DNA of 64,000 nt from Methylotenera_A sp040387515 (GTDB taxonomy: Bacteria > Pseudomonadota > Gammaproteobacteria > Burkholderiales > Methylophilaceae), in contig JAZKDP010000007.1 in NCBI GenBank assembly GCA_040387515.1, positions 62,001 through 126,000 on the forward strand, given 5' to 3'. The notes under the pieces were generated by a model, which saw nothing but the letters and a program-made list of their open reading frames with translations, was not told the DNA's origin and ran no database searches. This document shows, one piece after another, positions 42,226 to 51,344 of this stretch. The translations under genes were made by a program, and so were the position numbers. Each line of letters begins with the position of its first letter. The first letter of the stretch is position 1.

Positions 42226-43308
42226 ATGAGCGAGCAGTTAAAACAACATAGAGACCAAATTGATGCCATTGATGAGCAAATCTTAACGCTTGTTAATGAG
42301 CGCGCATCACTCGCGCACGCGATTGGCGGCTTGAAGGATGACGGTGTTATTTACCGACCAGAGCGAGAAGCACAAGTTTTACGCCGTTTACAAGCTAACA
42401 ATAAAGGTCCGTTATCCAGTGAGGCAGTCAGTCATATTTTTCGTGGCGTGATGTCGAATTGTCGTGCCTTGGAAAAAGAGCTTTCAATCGCTTTTTTGGG
42501 GCCACTTGGTACATATAGCGAAGAGGCTGCACTTAAACAATTTGGTTTAGGTCGCAGTGCTGTAGTGTGTGCGAGCATTGATGAAGTATTTCGTACGCTA
42601 GAAGCAGAGCAGGCCGACTATGGTGTAGTACCTGTAGAGAATTCAACTGAAGGCGCAATTGGCTTGACGCTGGATTTGTTGTTAGCTAGCCCGCTAAAAA
42701 TTTGTGGCGAAATTACCTTGCCAATTCATCACTGCTTGCTGTCAAAACAAACCGATATTAGCCAGATTTCACATGTGTTCTCGCATAGCCAATCATTGTC
42801 ACAATGTCATGAATGGCTCAATAAGACATTGCCGCGTGCGCAACGTGAGCCCGTTACCAGCAATGCATTTGCTGCACAGATGATTCATAACTTGGTTTCT
42901 ACTGACAATACTTTCGCCGCTGCAATTGCCAGCAAACGCGCTGCAGAGCTATTTAATTTAAATGTTCTAGCTGAAAATATTGAAGATGACCCAAAAAATA
43001 CTACGCGATTTTTAGTATTGGGACGACACGACGTTGCGCCTTCAGGGCATGATAAAACTTCTGTTGTGATGACCACCCAAAATAAACCAGGTGCGATGTT
43101 GGAGTTATTAGAGCCACTTTCTAGGCATGGCGTCAGCATGACTAAGTTTGAATCACGCCCATCTAAACAAGGTTTATGGGATTATGTTTTTTTCGTGGAC
43201 ATTGAAGGTCATCAAACAGACGCAAAAGTGAAAACTGCTTTGCATTATTGCAAAGTGCGCGCGTCTTTCCTCAAAGTGCTGGGTTCTTATCCAGTTGCTG
43301 TTGTTTAA
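42226..43308 (+). CDS. pheA: bifunctional chorismate mutase/prephenate dehydratase
   Basis: The 360-residue enzyme has three parts. An AroQ chorismate mutase (residues 1-85: LKQHRDQIDAIDEQIL) is followed by prephenate dehydratase (AFLGPLGTYSEEAALKQFG, then VVPVENSTEGAIGLTLDLL) and an ACT domain with the phenylalanine site (GAMLELLEPLSRHGVSMTKF, ESRPSK). It produces phenylpyruvate; feedback by phenylalanine is expected from the ACT ESRP motif. It begins 15 bp after serC. Confidence 0.97.
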   Translation: MSEQLKQHRDQIDAIDEQILTLVNERASLAHAIGGLKDDGVIYRPEREAQVLRRLQANNKGPLSSEAVSHIFRGVMSNCRALEKELSIAFLGPLGTYSEEAALKQFGLGRSAVVCASIDEVFRTLEAEQADYGVVPVENSTEGAIGLTLDLLLASPLKICGEITLPIHHCLLSKQTDISQISHVFSHSQSLSQCHEWLNKTLPRAQREPVTSNAFAAQMIHNLVSTDNTFAAAIASKRAAELFNLNVLAENIEDDPKNTTRFLVLGRHDVAPSGHDKTSVVMTTQNKPGAMLELLEPLSRHGVSMTKFESRPSKQGLWDYVFFVDIEGHQTDAKVKTALHYCKVRASFLKVLGSYPVAVV

Positions 43309-43368
43309 GCCAAGTATTTAAGTCAGTGTCGTTTAAGTTAAAGTTTTAGGTATTCTAGGGTTTCCAGT

Positions 43369-44487
43369 ATGCAATCATCCGATGTCAATTTAGCTGAATT
43401 AGCGCCTGAATATGTACGTGCCATTGCGCCGTATCAAGGCGGTAAGCCGATTAGCGAGCTTGCGCGTGAAATGGGTTTGAATGAAGCAGATATTGTTAAA
43501 CTTGCTTCAAATGAAAACCCTTTAGGTATTAGCCCCAAAGCGCAAATGGCGATAGAAGACGCGATTGAAGATATTGCGCGTTATCCCGATGGCAATAGTT
43601 TTGCTTTGCGTGATGTTGTAAGCAAAAAATTCAATGTAGCGCATGATCAGATTGTGTTTGGCAATGGATCGAATGATATTCTAGAGCTATCAGCACGTGC
43701 TTTTTTGCGTGCAGGTTATGAAGCCATTTATTCGCAACATGCTTTTGCTGTATATCCTTTGGTGACGCTAGCGATTGGCGCTGCTGGTGTGGTGATTCCA
43801 GCTAAAAACTATGCACATGATTTAGATGCATTTGTTAAGGCTATTACGCCCAAAACACGTTTAATATTTATAGCAAACCCCAATAACCCAACAGGTACTT
43901 TAATTGCCAAAAATGAGCTAAAAACGTTTTTAAAACAAGTGCCTAATCACTTATTGGTGGTGTTAGACGAAGCGTATGATGAGTATTTGTCTGCTGATAG
44001 TAAATCTGAAGCAATTGAATGGTTAAGTGAGTTTAATAATCTGATTATTTCACGCACTTTTTCAAAAGCTTATGGCTTGGCTGGTTTGCGTATAGGCTTT
44101 GGCTTAATGCATGCCACCATTGCCGATATGCTGAACCGTGTGCGCCAGCCATTTAATGTGAATAGTATTGCGCAAGCGGCGGCAATTGCTTCACTTGATG
44201 ATGAAGACTTTGTAGCGCGCAGTTATGCATTAAATCAGGCGGGTATGGTGCAATTGACACAAGGCTTTCATCAGCTGGGTTTAGAGTACATTCCATCGTA
44301 TGCCAATTTTATCAGTTTTAAAATTGCCAATGCTGCAGCAGTTAACCAACAGTTGCTTAGAAATGGTGTCATCGTGCGGCCAGTTGCCAATTACGAAATG
44401 CCTGATTACCTGCGAGTGAGCATTGGATTGTTCAGCGAAAACGCAAGATTTTTAGAAGTATTAGAACAGATTGTCAAAAATGACTGA
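43369..44487 (+). CDS. hisC: histidinol-phosphate aminotransferase
   Basis: This 372-residue class I/II PLP aminotransferase has LASNENPLGISPKAQ at the N-terminus, FIANPNNPTGTLI, LVVLDEAYDEYL and the PLP lysine in SRTFSKAYGLAGLRIGFG. In this aromatic neighbourhood the enzyme may also transaminate phenylpyruvate or hydroxyphenylpyruvate, as HisC2-type proteins do. Its end overlaps the next gene by 8 bases. Confidence 0.93.
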   Translation: MQSSDVNLAELAPEYVRAIAPYQGGKPISELAREMGLNEADIVKLASNENPLGISPKAQMAIEDAIEDIARYPDGNSFALRDVVSKKFNVAHDQIVFGNGSNDILELSARAFLRAGYEAIYSQHAFAVYPLVTLAIGAAGVVIPAKNYAHDLDAFVKAITPKTRLIFIANPNNPTGTLIAKNELKTFLKQVPNHLLVVLDEAYDEYLSADSKSEAIEWLSEFNNLIISRTFSKAYGLAGLRIGFGLMHATIADMLNRVRQPFNVNSIAQAAAIASLDDEDFVARSYALNQAGMVQLTQGFHQLGLEYIPSYANFISFKIANAAAVNQQLLRNGVIVRPVANYEMPDYLRVSIGLFSENARFLEVLEQIVKND

Positions 44488-45595
44488 GCAAGATAATTTA
44501 ATCTACGGAAAAACAGCATACGAAAAGCTGGCGACAGATGATGTTCGTATAAAAGAGATAAAAACGCTGATTACGCCATCAGCCTTATTGGCACGCTTTA
44601 AAGAAAGCCCAGAATCCACGCATAATATTTTGCAAACGCGCACAGCTATTCACCGCATATTGCACCAAACGGATGATCGGTTATTGGTCGTTGTCGGGCC
44701 ATGTTCGATCCATGATGTGAAAGCTGGGATGGAATATGCACGTCGTTTGTTAGAATTGCGTAGAAATTTGGCAGCAGATTTATTGATTGTCATGCGCGTG
44801 TATTTTGAAAAACCACGCACCACAGTGGGCTGGAAAGGTTTGATTAACGACCCGCATTTGGATGGTAGTTATCAGATTAATGAAGGTTTAGAAATCGCGC
44901 GCAAATTTTTGCTGGATGTAAATGAAATCGGCATGCCAGCTGGTGCTGAGTTTTTAGATACGATTACACCACAATATACGGCCGATTTGGTTAGTTGGGG
45001 CGCAATTGGCGCGCGTACTACCGAATCACAAGTGCATCGCGAATTAGCATCAGGCTTGTCTTGTCCGATTGGATTTAAAAACGGTACAGATGGCAGTGTA
45101 CGCGTGGCGACTGACGCCATTAAAACGGCAGCCAGTCCACATCACTTTTTATCGGTAACCAAAGAAGGTCAATCCGCTATTATCTCGACAACAGGCAATG
45201 AAGATTGCCATGTGATATTGCGCGGTGGAAAAGCGCCGAACTATGATGCAGACAGCGTTGATGAGGCGTGTGACCAACTAGCCGATGCCGGGCTTGCGCC
45301 AAGGCTTATGATCGATTGCAGCCATGCTAATAGCAGTAAGCAATATAGTAAGCAAAAAGAAGTAGCGCAGGACGTGGCGAATCAAGTCAGCGCAGGAGAT
45401 GCGCGCATTATCGGTTTGATGATTGAATCACATTTGGTAGAAGGTCGCCAGGATCACACACCAGGTTGTGAGTTGGTTTATGGGCAATCGATTACGGATG
45501 GTTGCATTAGCTGGCAAGATACGATTAATGTCTTAGAAGTCTTAGCTACGGCTGTACGCAAACGCCGTCATCAAAGATTAAGTGAAGAAGTTTAA
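44480..45595 (+). CDS. aroG: 3-deoxy-7-phosphoheptulonate synthase, AroG/F/H class
   Basis: This 371-residue class I-alpha DAHP synthase makes the first shikimate-pathway intermediate. Motifs are VVVGPCSIHDVKAGMEYA, MRVYFEKPRTTVGWKGLIND, GARTTESQVHRELASGL, VGFKNGTDG-like PIGFKNGTDGS and MIDCSHANSSKQY. I chose ATG 44480, which lies inside the hisC end; TTG 44471 is open too. Which aromatic amino acid inhibits it cannot be read. Confidence 0.93.
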   Translation: MTEQDNLIYGKTAYEKLATDDVRIKEIKTLITPSALLARFKESPESTHNILQTRTAIHRILHQTDDRLLVVVGPCSIHDVKAGMEYARRLLELRRNLAADLLIVMRVYFEKPRTTVGWKGLINDPHLDGSYQINEGLEIARKFLLDVNEIGMPAGAEFLDTITPQYTADLVSWGAIGARTTESQVHRELASGLSCPIGFKNGTDGSVRVATDAIKTAASPHHFLSVTKEGQSAIISTTGNEDCHVILRGGKAPNYDADSVDEACDQLADAGLAPRLMIDCSHANSSKQYSKQKEVAQDVANQVSAGDARIIGLMIESHLVEGRQDHTPGCELVYGQSITDGCISWQDTINVLEVLATAVRKRRHQRLSEEV

Positions 45596-45764
45596 CACCG
45601 TATTGGTGGCGTAATATTGGTCATATAGGCCTCATGAATTTACTTAGTGTTTATTCGGTATCTTTGCGGTGTTGATAAAACTAATTAGCGCGCAAAATTC
45701 GTTTCACGTTGTAGCAATAGTTAATTGACAACGAAACTTAATATTTACTTAAAGGAAAATTATC

Positions 45765-45836
45765 ATGTGGACAACACCAGCAGCTACAGAAATGCGTTTT
45801 GGCTTTGAAGTAACAATGTACGTAATGAATAAATAA
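45765..45836 (+). CDS. pqqA: PQQ precursor peptide PqqA
   Basis: The 23-residue peptide MWTTPAATEMRFGFEVTMYV (then MNK) holds E15 and Y19 in E-x3-Y spacing, the two residues crosslinked by PqqE to form PQQ. AAAGGAAAA lies about 6 bases before the ATG. A strong terminator follows, so pqqA should be far more abundant than the enzymes. The upstream 169 bp carry its promoter (a TTGACA is at 45725-45730, with no clear -10). Confidence 0.97.
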   Translation: MWTTPAATEMRFGFEVTMYVMNK

Positions 45837-45860
45837 TTAGTGTTTTTTGCTAATTAGTGA

Positions 45861-45890
45861 AAAAAGGCTGCCGCAAGACAGCCTTTTTTT
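45861..45890 (+). terminator. terminator/attenuator between pqqA and pqqB
   Basis: AAAAAGGCTG (45861-45870), loop CCGCAAGA, CAGCCTTTTT and a T-run to 45890 form an intrinsic terminator 25 bp behind pqqA. Read-through would set the ratio of peptide to enzymes. Confidence 0.9.
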
Positions 45891-45934
45891 ATAGAAAAGC
45901 TCTCTTTAGTGAAATAAAGCTAAAGCTTTTCTAT
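45891..45934 (+). repeat. second hairpin in the pqqA-pqqB gap
   Basis: ATAGAAAAGC (45891-45900) and GCTTTTCTAT (45925-45934) are perfect 10-bp arms, with an inner CTTTAG/CTAAAG pair. It follows the terminator directly and is itself followed by AAAAAA. It could be a processing or stabilising stem for the pqqBCDE message. Confidence 0.6.
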
Positions 45935-45992
45935 AAAAAAGTAATTGTAACAAGAGTAAAATTTATAGCTTATTCATTCGGTAAAGAATCTC

Positions 45993-46910
45993 ATGCATAT
46001 TCACGTTTTAGGTGCCGCAGCCGGCGGTGGTTTTCCACAATGGAACTGTAATTGTTTCAATTGTGACGGCTTAAGAAAAAAAACAATCAAAGCAACTAAG
46101 CGTACGCAGTCTTCCATATGCGTCAGTGGGGATGGCGTTAATTGGGTGTTGTTTAATGCGTCACCTGATGTATTACAACAGATTCAGAATTTCGCGCCAT
46201 TACAACCTGGCCGCAATATCAGGGATTCAGGTATTCAAGCAGTTATCTTAATTGATGCACAAATTGATCACACTACAGGTTTGTTCATGTTGCGTGAGGG
46301 CCAAGTAAAACGCGAGATTTACTGTACTGACATGGTGTATGAAGATTTAACCAGTGGCAATCAGGTGCTGAATATTTTGGGTCACTATTGTGGTATTAAT
46401 CGTCATGATGTGCCTATCGACGGTAAACAAAGTTTTACTATACCGAATGTTCCAAACCTCAAATTTACTGCAGTTGCCTTAAAAAGCGCTGCGCCACCAT
46501 ATTCTCCGCATCGTAATGACCCGCATCCTGGCGATACGATCGGCGTATTGATTGAGGAAATCAGCACAGGTAAAAAATGCTGGTACTCACCAGGTTTAGG
46601 TGAAATTGAACCGCATTTGCCAGAGCTAATGAGCCAAGCCGATTGCATTATGGTAGATGGTACGTTCTGGACCAATACTGAGATGATTGATATGGGTTTG
46701 ATGACTAAAACGGCACGTAGCATTGGTCATAATCCACAGTCCGGTGAGGGTGGCATGATTGAGAAATTAAACGAATTCGGTGATGTGCGTAAGATTTTGA
46801 TTCACATCAATAATACTAACCCTATTTTGCGAGAAGATTCTGCTGAACGTGCAATATTGAATCAACACAAAATTGAAGTGGCCTATGACGGCATGGATAT
46901 TATTCTTTAA
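45993..46910 (+). CDS. pqqB: PQQ biosynthesis protein PqqB
   Basis: This 305-residue metallo-beta-lactamase-fold protein starts MHIHVLGAAAGGGFPQWNCN and has the CNCFNCDGLR cysteine knuckle of PqqB and LIDAQIDHTTGLFMLR. It hydroxylates the crosslinked Glu-Tyr intermediate during PQQ synthesis. It starts 156 bp after pqqA and is 11 bp ahead of pqqC. Confidence 0.97.
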   Translation: MHIHVLGAAAGGGFPQWNCNCFNCDGLRKKTIKATKRTQSSICVSGDGVNWVLFNASPDVLQQIQNFAPLQPGRNIRDSGIQAVILIDAQIDHTTGLFMLREGQVKREIYCTDMVYEDLTSGNQVLNILGHYCGINRHDVPIDGKQSFTIPNVPNLKFTAVALKSAAPPYSPHRNDPHPGDTIGVLIEEISTGKKCWYSPGLGEIEPHLPELMSQADCIMVDGTFWTNTEMIDMGLMTKTARSIGHNPQSGEGGMIEKLNEFGDVRKILIHINNTNPILREDSAERAILNQHKIEVAYDGMDIIL

Positions 46911-46921
46911 GCGAGACTAGA

Positions 46922-47674
46922 ATGACTGAACAATTAAAACCATGGTCTAGAACAGAGTTCGAAGAAAAACTACGTGAAAAAGGCCGTGGCTACCATATCT
47001 ATCATCCGTTTCACGTGATGATGTATGAGGGTAAGTTAAGTAAAGAGCAATTGCAATGTTGGGTGGCGAATCGTTTTTATTATCAAATCGCTATTCCAAT
47101 GAAAGATGCTGCGATTCTTTCTAACTGCCCAGATAAAGAGATACGTAAAGAGTGGATCGTGCGCATTACCGACCATGATGGAGTTGGTGATCAGGTAGGT
47201 GGTATTGAAGCTTGGATTCAACTAGGTGAGGCGGTTGGATTAACGCGTGAACAAGTCACATCATTAGAAATGGTGAGCCCAGGTGTGCGTTTTGCTGTGG
47301 ATGCATATATCAATTTTGCCAAACAACGTAGTTGGCAAGAGTCCGTGTGCTCAAGCTTAACCGAGTTATTTGCACCGCATATTCATCAGCAACGCATTAG
47401 TTCATGGCCAACCATGTATCCATGGATTAAAGAGGAAGGATTGAGTTATTTTAAAAAACGCCTGACAGAAGCGCGTCGGGATGTAGAGCAAGGTTTGAGC
47501 GTCACGCTGGATTACTTTAGCGAAACACGCGCAAAACAATTGCAAGCGCTAGAAATTTTGCAATTTAAGTTGAACGTGCTTTGGGTGATTGCTGACTCTA
47601 TTATGTTGGCTTCTACAGATATTAAAGTAGAAGGCCGTGACTATTTGCGTCAACCAGTGGTCAATTTCGAGTAA
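46922..47674 (+). CDS. pqqC: pyrroloquinoline-quinone synthase PqqC
   Basis: The 250-residue cofactor-free oxidase closes and oxidises the last PQQ precursor. It is an all-helical TENA-like protein with KGRGYHIYHPFHVMM-type GRGYHIYHPFHVMMYEGKL, ANRFYYQIAIPMKDAAIL and RITDHDGVGDQVGGIEAWIQ, which include the histidines, tyrosine and arginine that bind substrate and oxygen. pqqD follows after 2 bp. Confidence 0.97.
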   Translation: MTEQLKPWSRTEFEEKLREKGRGYHIYHPFHVMMYEGKLSKEQLQCWVANRFYYQIAIPMKDAAILSNCPDKEIRKEWIVRITDHDGVGDQVGGIEAWIQLGEAVGLTREQVTSLEMVSPGVRFAVDAYINFAKQRSWQESVCSSLTELFAPHIHQQRISSWPTMYPWIKEEGLSYFKKRLTEARRDVEQGLSVTLDYFSETRAKQLQALEILQFKLNVLWVIADSIMLASTDIKVEGRDYLRQPVVNFE

Positions 47675-47676
47675 GC

Positions 47677-47964
47677 ATGAACATGGAAAATAACATACAA
47701 GATTCAGATATTTACGCCATTGCGCTTTACCACCGTTTCCAGTGGGAGGAGGCACAACAAAGTTATGTGATACTTTTTCCTGAAGGCATGGTCAAACTAA
47801 ACGGTGGTGCAGGTGAAGTAATCAAGCGAGTAGATGGAAAAGCGAGCGTAAGTGAGATTGTTTCAGATTTGAAACTCACTTTTCCCGATGTGGAAAATAT
47901 TGAAAAAGACATTATTGGCATGTTTGAGATGGCGTATAGCAAAGCTTGGATTCGTAAACTTTAG
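47677..47964 (+). CDS. pqqD: PqqD, PqqA-binding chaperone
   Basis: This 95-residue RRE-fold protein binds PqqA and presents it to PqqE. It has RFQWEEAQQSYVILFPEGMV and KLNGGAGEVIKRVDGKASVS, the usual PqqD strand-helix pattern. The start at ATG 47677 follows the pqqC stop by two bases; ATG 47683 is an alternative. It is a separate protein here, not fused to PqqC or PqqE as in some methylotrophs. Confidence 0.95.
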   Translation: MNMENNIQDSDIYAIALYHRFQWEEAQQSYVILFPEGMVKLNGGAGEVIKRVDGKASVSEIVSDLKLTFPDVENIEKDIIGMFEMAYSKAWIRKL

Positions 47965-48056
47965 GAGACAAGTAGTACGGAAACGGAAGTATTCGGGGTT
48001 TAAAACTATTTAAGTTGTGCTGGTAACGAAATAAGCCCAACGCAAGGAGTAGCAAA

Positions 48057-49286
48057 ATGACACAAACATCGTTAGGTGAGTCAGTTGTTCAGAAAGAGAT
48101 ACATTCTCAAGCGCAAAACAATGGCGTTGCGGCGAATATCACGCATACTCAGCCGCTTTGGCTGCTGGCAGAAGTGACTTATCGCTGCCCCTTACATTGT
48201 GCCTTTTGCTATAACCCGACGGATTACGACAAGCACACACAAAATGAATTAACTACTGAGCAATGGATTCAGGCCTTACGTGATGCACGTAAAATGGGCG
48301 CGATTCAGCTGGGTATTTCAGGTGGTGAACCGTTATTGCGTGACGATATTGAAGATATTGTCATTGAAGCCAAAAAGCTGGGTTATTACAGCAATCTTAT
48401 TACTTCAGGTGTCGGCTTAACTGAAAAACGTATTCAAGCGTTTAAGGATGGTGGTTTAGATCACATCCAGCTTTCTATGCACGATATTACCGAAGAGATT
48501 AATAATTTCATCACCAATACGCGTACGTTTGAGTTGAAGAAAAAAGTCGCCGCCATGATTAAAAATCATGGTTATCCAATGGTGTTAAACGTGGTGATTC
48601 ACCGCTATAACATTGGACACATCAAAGAAATCCTTGAAATGGCTGAAGCGCTTGGTGCCGATTATGTTGAGTTGGCCAATACGCAATACTATGGCTGGTC
48701 GTTGGTTAATCGTAGCCAGTTAATGCCGCTTAAAGAGCAAATTGACGAAGCGGAAAGAATCACCAACGAATTCCGCGAAAAAGTCGGCAACAAAATGAAA
48801 ATATTTTTTGTGGTGCCAGATTATTTTGGTAATCGCCCTAAAAAATGTATGAATGGCTGGGGCGAAGTGTTTATGATTGTGACAGCTAATGGCGATGTTT
48901 TGCCTTGTCATTCTGCGCGCGTGTTGCCAAATATGCAGTTTCCGAATGTGCGTGAAAACGGTTTGGAATATGCATGGAAAGAAAGCCCGGCATTTAATAA
49001 ATACCGGGGTACTGCTTGGATGAAAGGGCCATGTGTCACTTGTCCCGAAAAAATGAATGATTTAGGTGGTTGTCGCTGCCAGGCATTTTTACTCACTGGT
49101 GATGCTGAAAGTGCCGATCCAGTTTGTTCATTGTCGCCCAATCATCATTTAATTGAAAAAGCGATAGAGGATTCTAAAAATCCTGTATTGGCATCACAGC
49201 CGATTATTTTTAGAACGGATAAAAACTCTAAAAAATACGCAGCTGGCGACAAAGAGCGAGTAGAAGAATTTCACGCCTTGCCTTAA
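48057..49286 (+). CDS. pqqE: PqqA peptide cyclase (radical SAM) PqqE
   Basis: This 409-residue radical SAM enzyme makes the C-C bond between Glu and Tyr of PqqA. The CxxxCxxC cluster site is CPLHCAFC (C44, C48, C51) and a SPASM region with further cysteines is at the C-terminal third (KKCMNGWGEVF, VLPCHSARVLP, CVTCPEKMNDLGGCRCQAF). AAGGAG precedes the ATG. Ninety-two bases separate it from pqqD. A short hairpin behind it may end the operon. Confidence 0.97.
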   Translation: MTQTSLGESVVQKEIHSQAQNNGVAANITHTQPLWLLAEVTYRCPLHCAFCYNPTDYDKHTQNELTTEQWIQALRDARKMGAIQLGISGGEPLLRDDIEDIVIEAKKLGYYSNLITSGVGLTEKRIQAFKDGGLDHIQLSMHDITEEINNFITNTRTFELKKKVAAMIKNHGYPMVLNVVIHRYNIGHIKEILEMAEALGADYVELANTQYYGWSLVNRSQLMPLKEQIDEAERITNEFREKVGNKMKIFFVVPDYFGNRPKKCMNGWGEVFMIVTANGDVLPCHSARVLPNMQFPNVRENGLEYAWKESPAFNKYRGTAWMKGPCVTCPEKMNDLGGCRCQAFLLTGDAESADPVCSLSPNHHLIEKAIEDSKNPVLASQPIIFRTDKNSKKYAAGDKERVEEFHALP

Positions 49287-49293
49287 CAATTAG

Positions 49294-49315
49294 CTGATAA
49301 AATCAGTTTTTATTG
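49294..49315 (+). terminator. weak terminator behind pqqE
   Basis: CTGAT (49294-49298), AAA, ATCAG (49302-49306) is followed by TTTTTATTGTTTT. The stem has only 5 bp. The remaining gap to the next gene holds nothing else clear. Confidence 0.4.
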
Positions 49316-49472
49316 TTTTGAAGGCGTTAAGTATGGCTAATCGCCGCCCAGTTCCTGTTGTTTTAGCTTCAACCAATCTCGGCGCGTTAATCATAATGAT
49401 TACGGCATGATGAATGCCATTCACCATGCCGCCATTTCATCACCAATCAATAATTTAACGATTTAACTTCTA

Positions 49473-50660
49473 TTGAAACCACATTCAATTTTTTTAGTAT
49501 ATGTATTGGCAAGCCTTGCTGCGCTTGCACCTTTTGCTATTGACACCTATTTACCTGCGTTTCATGCAATGGGTGCAGATTTACAAACGTCTGACTTACA
49601 TATTCAGCAAAGCTTAACGGTTTATTTATTGCCATACGCTTTGATGACGCTGTGGCATGGCGCGATTTCTGATGCGATTGGGCGCATTACCACCATTAAA
49701 TGGGGTTTGAGCATTTTTGTCCTAGCTTCAATCGGTTGTGCCTTTGCGCCAAACGTAGAAGCGTTATGGTTTTTTAGAGCGCTACAAGGTGCAAGCGGTG
49801 GGGCAGGCAATACAGTAGCGCGCGCCATGGTGCGCGATTTATTTGAAGGCGCTGCAGCGCAAAGAGTCATGGCAACGGTACAAATGTTATTTGGTATTGC
49901 ACCTGCAGTTGCACCGATCATTGGCGGCTTGTTATTAGGTTTAAGTTGGGAAAGTATTTTTATATTTTTGGCAATTTATGCTGCATTAACTTTATGGGCA
50001 GCCATCGCTTTTTTGCCGGAAACCATGTCGCCAGAAAAACGCATTCATTTATCTACAAAGAATGTGTTGGCTAGTTATAAAACCATTTTTAGCGATGCGG
50101 AGTTCGCTAAATTAGGTATAGCTACAGGTGCCTGCTTTTCGGCTTTTTTTGTGTATGTGCTCGCTAGCCCTGTGTTTTTGGGTAAACATTTAGGCTTAAG
50201 CCCGCAACAATATGCTTATTTATTCATACCCACAGTTTGCGGCATGATGATAGGTTCTTATCTGGCAAAATATGTCGCAGGCAAGTACACCGCAAAAAAA
50301 GTGCTTAGGGTGGCTTTTGCTTGGATGCTACTGATTGTGACCGCTAATATTCTTGTTTGTACTTTTCTGCCGTTAAACCCCGTGAACAACATTTTACCAA
50401 TAGCATTATTTAACGTAGGAATGGCTTTGGTGATGCCGATATTGTCGCTTGCCGCGCTGGATCGTCACCCTAGAATTCGCGGTACTGCTGCATCAGGGCA
50501 AGCATTTATTCAAATGTTGCTATCCACTGTATCAGCTGGTTTGATTGTGCCTTTGGTGTGGGGCAGCGTGATGGGATTAGCCATTGCGATGATGGTTTAT
50601 TTAATTATTGCGTTGTTGGTGATTAGCCAGACGCAATTGTGGAAAAGCTTTAAAGTTTAA
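49473..50660 (+). CDS. Bcr/CflA-family MFS multidrug exporter
   Basis: This 395-residue protein has 12 predicted membrane helices. The family motifs are APFAIDTYLPAFHAMGADL, HGAISDAIGRITTIKWGL (motif A) and RALQGASGGAGNTVARAMVRDL (motif B/C region). The start is TTG 49473 with no strong ribosome site; the upstream 186 bp hold no alternative start in frame. It exports drugs or possibly dipeptides or amino acids, as Bcr does. It is a single-gene unit after pqqE. Confidence 0.9.
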   Translation: MKPHSIFLVYVLASLAALAPFAIDTYLPAFHAMGADLQTSDLHIQQSLTVYLLPYALMTLWHGAISDAIGRITTIKWGLSIFVLASIGCAFAPNVEALWFFRALQGASGGAGNTVARAMVRDLFEGAAAQRVMATVQMLFGIAPAVAPIIGGLLLGLSWESIFIFLAIYAALTLWAAIAFLPETMSPEKRIHLSTKNVLASYKTIFSDAEFAKLGIATGACFSAFFVYVLASPVFLGKHLGLSPQQYAYLFIPTVCGMMIGSYLAKYVAGKYTAKKVLRVAFAWMLLIVTANILVCTFLPLNPVNNILPIALFNVGMALVMPILSLAALDRHPRIRGTAASGQAFIQMLLSTVSAGLIVPLVWGSVMGLAIAMMVYLIIALLVISQTQLWKSFKV

Positions 50661-50915
50661 TTAATACAATCATTAAGCGCACGTTATCTTAGCGATATTC
50701 TTTAATAGCACCTGAATGCCACGCCCAAATTTTAAGTTCATCGTGTTTAATCCACCCGCCAACTAGCACAAAATAAACAGCGCATAACCGAATTAAGTTA
50801 GGATTTATAAACTTTAATTAGGTTTATTGGCAGGATTAAATCCTAGACGGGTTATAAGCGAATCAGTTAGTATCTTATTGGTTCATCTGATTAATCAACA
50901 CAAAGGAAAACTCAA

Positions 50916-51323
50916 ATGTTAAATACACAATCTTGTGCAAAATGGACACCTTATGTTTTAGGTTTATTACGCATCATCACTGGCTTTCTGTTTTTGCAAC
51001 ATGGATCATCTAAGCTGCTAGGCGTGCCGTACAACGCCATGTTTGATGGGTTGCAGTTGATGTCGCTGATGGGTGTTGCTGGTATTCTTGAACTGGTAGG
51101 CGGTACATTGATCTTGCTTGGCCTGTTTACGCGACCAGTTGCTTTTATTCTTTCCGGCCAAATGGCAGTTGCCTATTTTATGGCACATGCGCCCGGCGGC
51201 TTTTTACCGATTGTAAACAAAGGCGAATTGGCTGTTTTGTTTAGTTTTGTATTTTTATACTTTGCTTTTGCAGGCGCAGGGAAATTCAGTTTAGATAGCA
51301 TTTTCTGTAAAAAATCTGCTTAA
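50916..51323 (+). CDS. DoxX-family membrane protein
   Basis: The 135-residue protein has four membrane helices: PYVLGLLRIITGFLFLQHGS (with the HG pair typical of DoxX), VAGILELVGGTLILLGLFTR, PVAFILSGQMAVAYFMAHAP and a last one from ELAVLFSFVFLYFAFA. DoxX proteins are linked to redox functions, but their activity is mostly unknown. AAAGGAAAA stands 7 bases ahead of ATG 50916. The preceding 255-bp gap shows no gene. Confidence 0.88.
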   Translation: MLNTQSCAKWTPYVLGLLRIITGFLFLQHGSSKLLGVPYNAMFDGLQLMSLMGVAGILELVGGTLILLGLFTRPVAFILSGQMAVAYFMAHAPGGFLPIVNKGELAVLFSFVFLYFAFAGAGKFSLDSIFCKKSA

Positions 51324-51344
51324 GGTAAATCGTAAAAAATCACA

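Noticed and set aside
49334..49410. 25-codon frame starting MANRRPVPVVLASTN
   Set aside because: Too short, no partner or ribosome site; probably chance or a tiny gene remnant that cannot be assigned.
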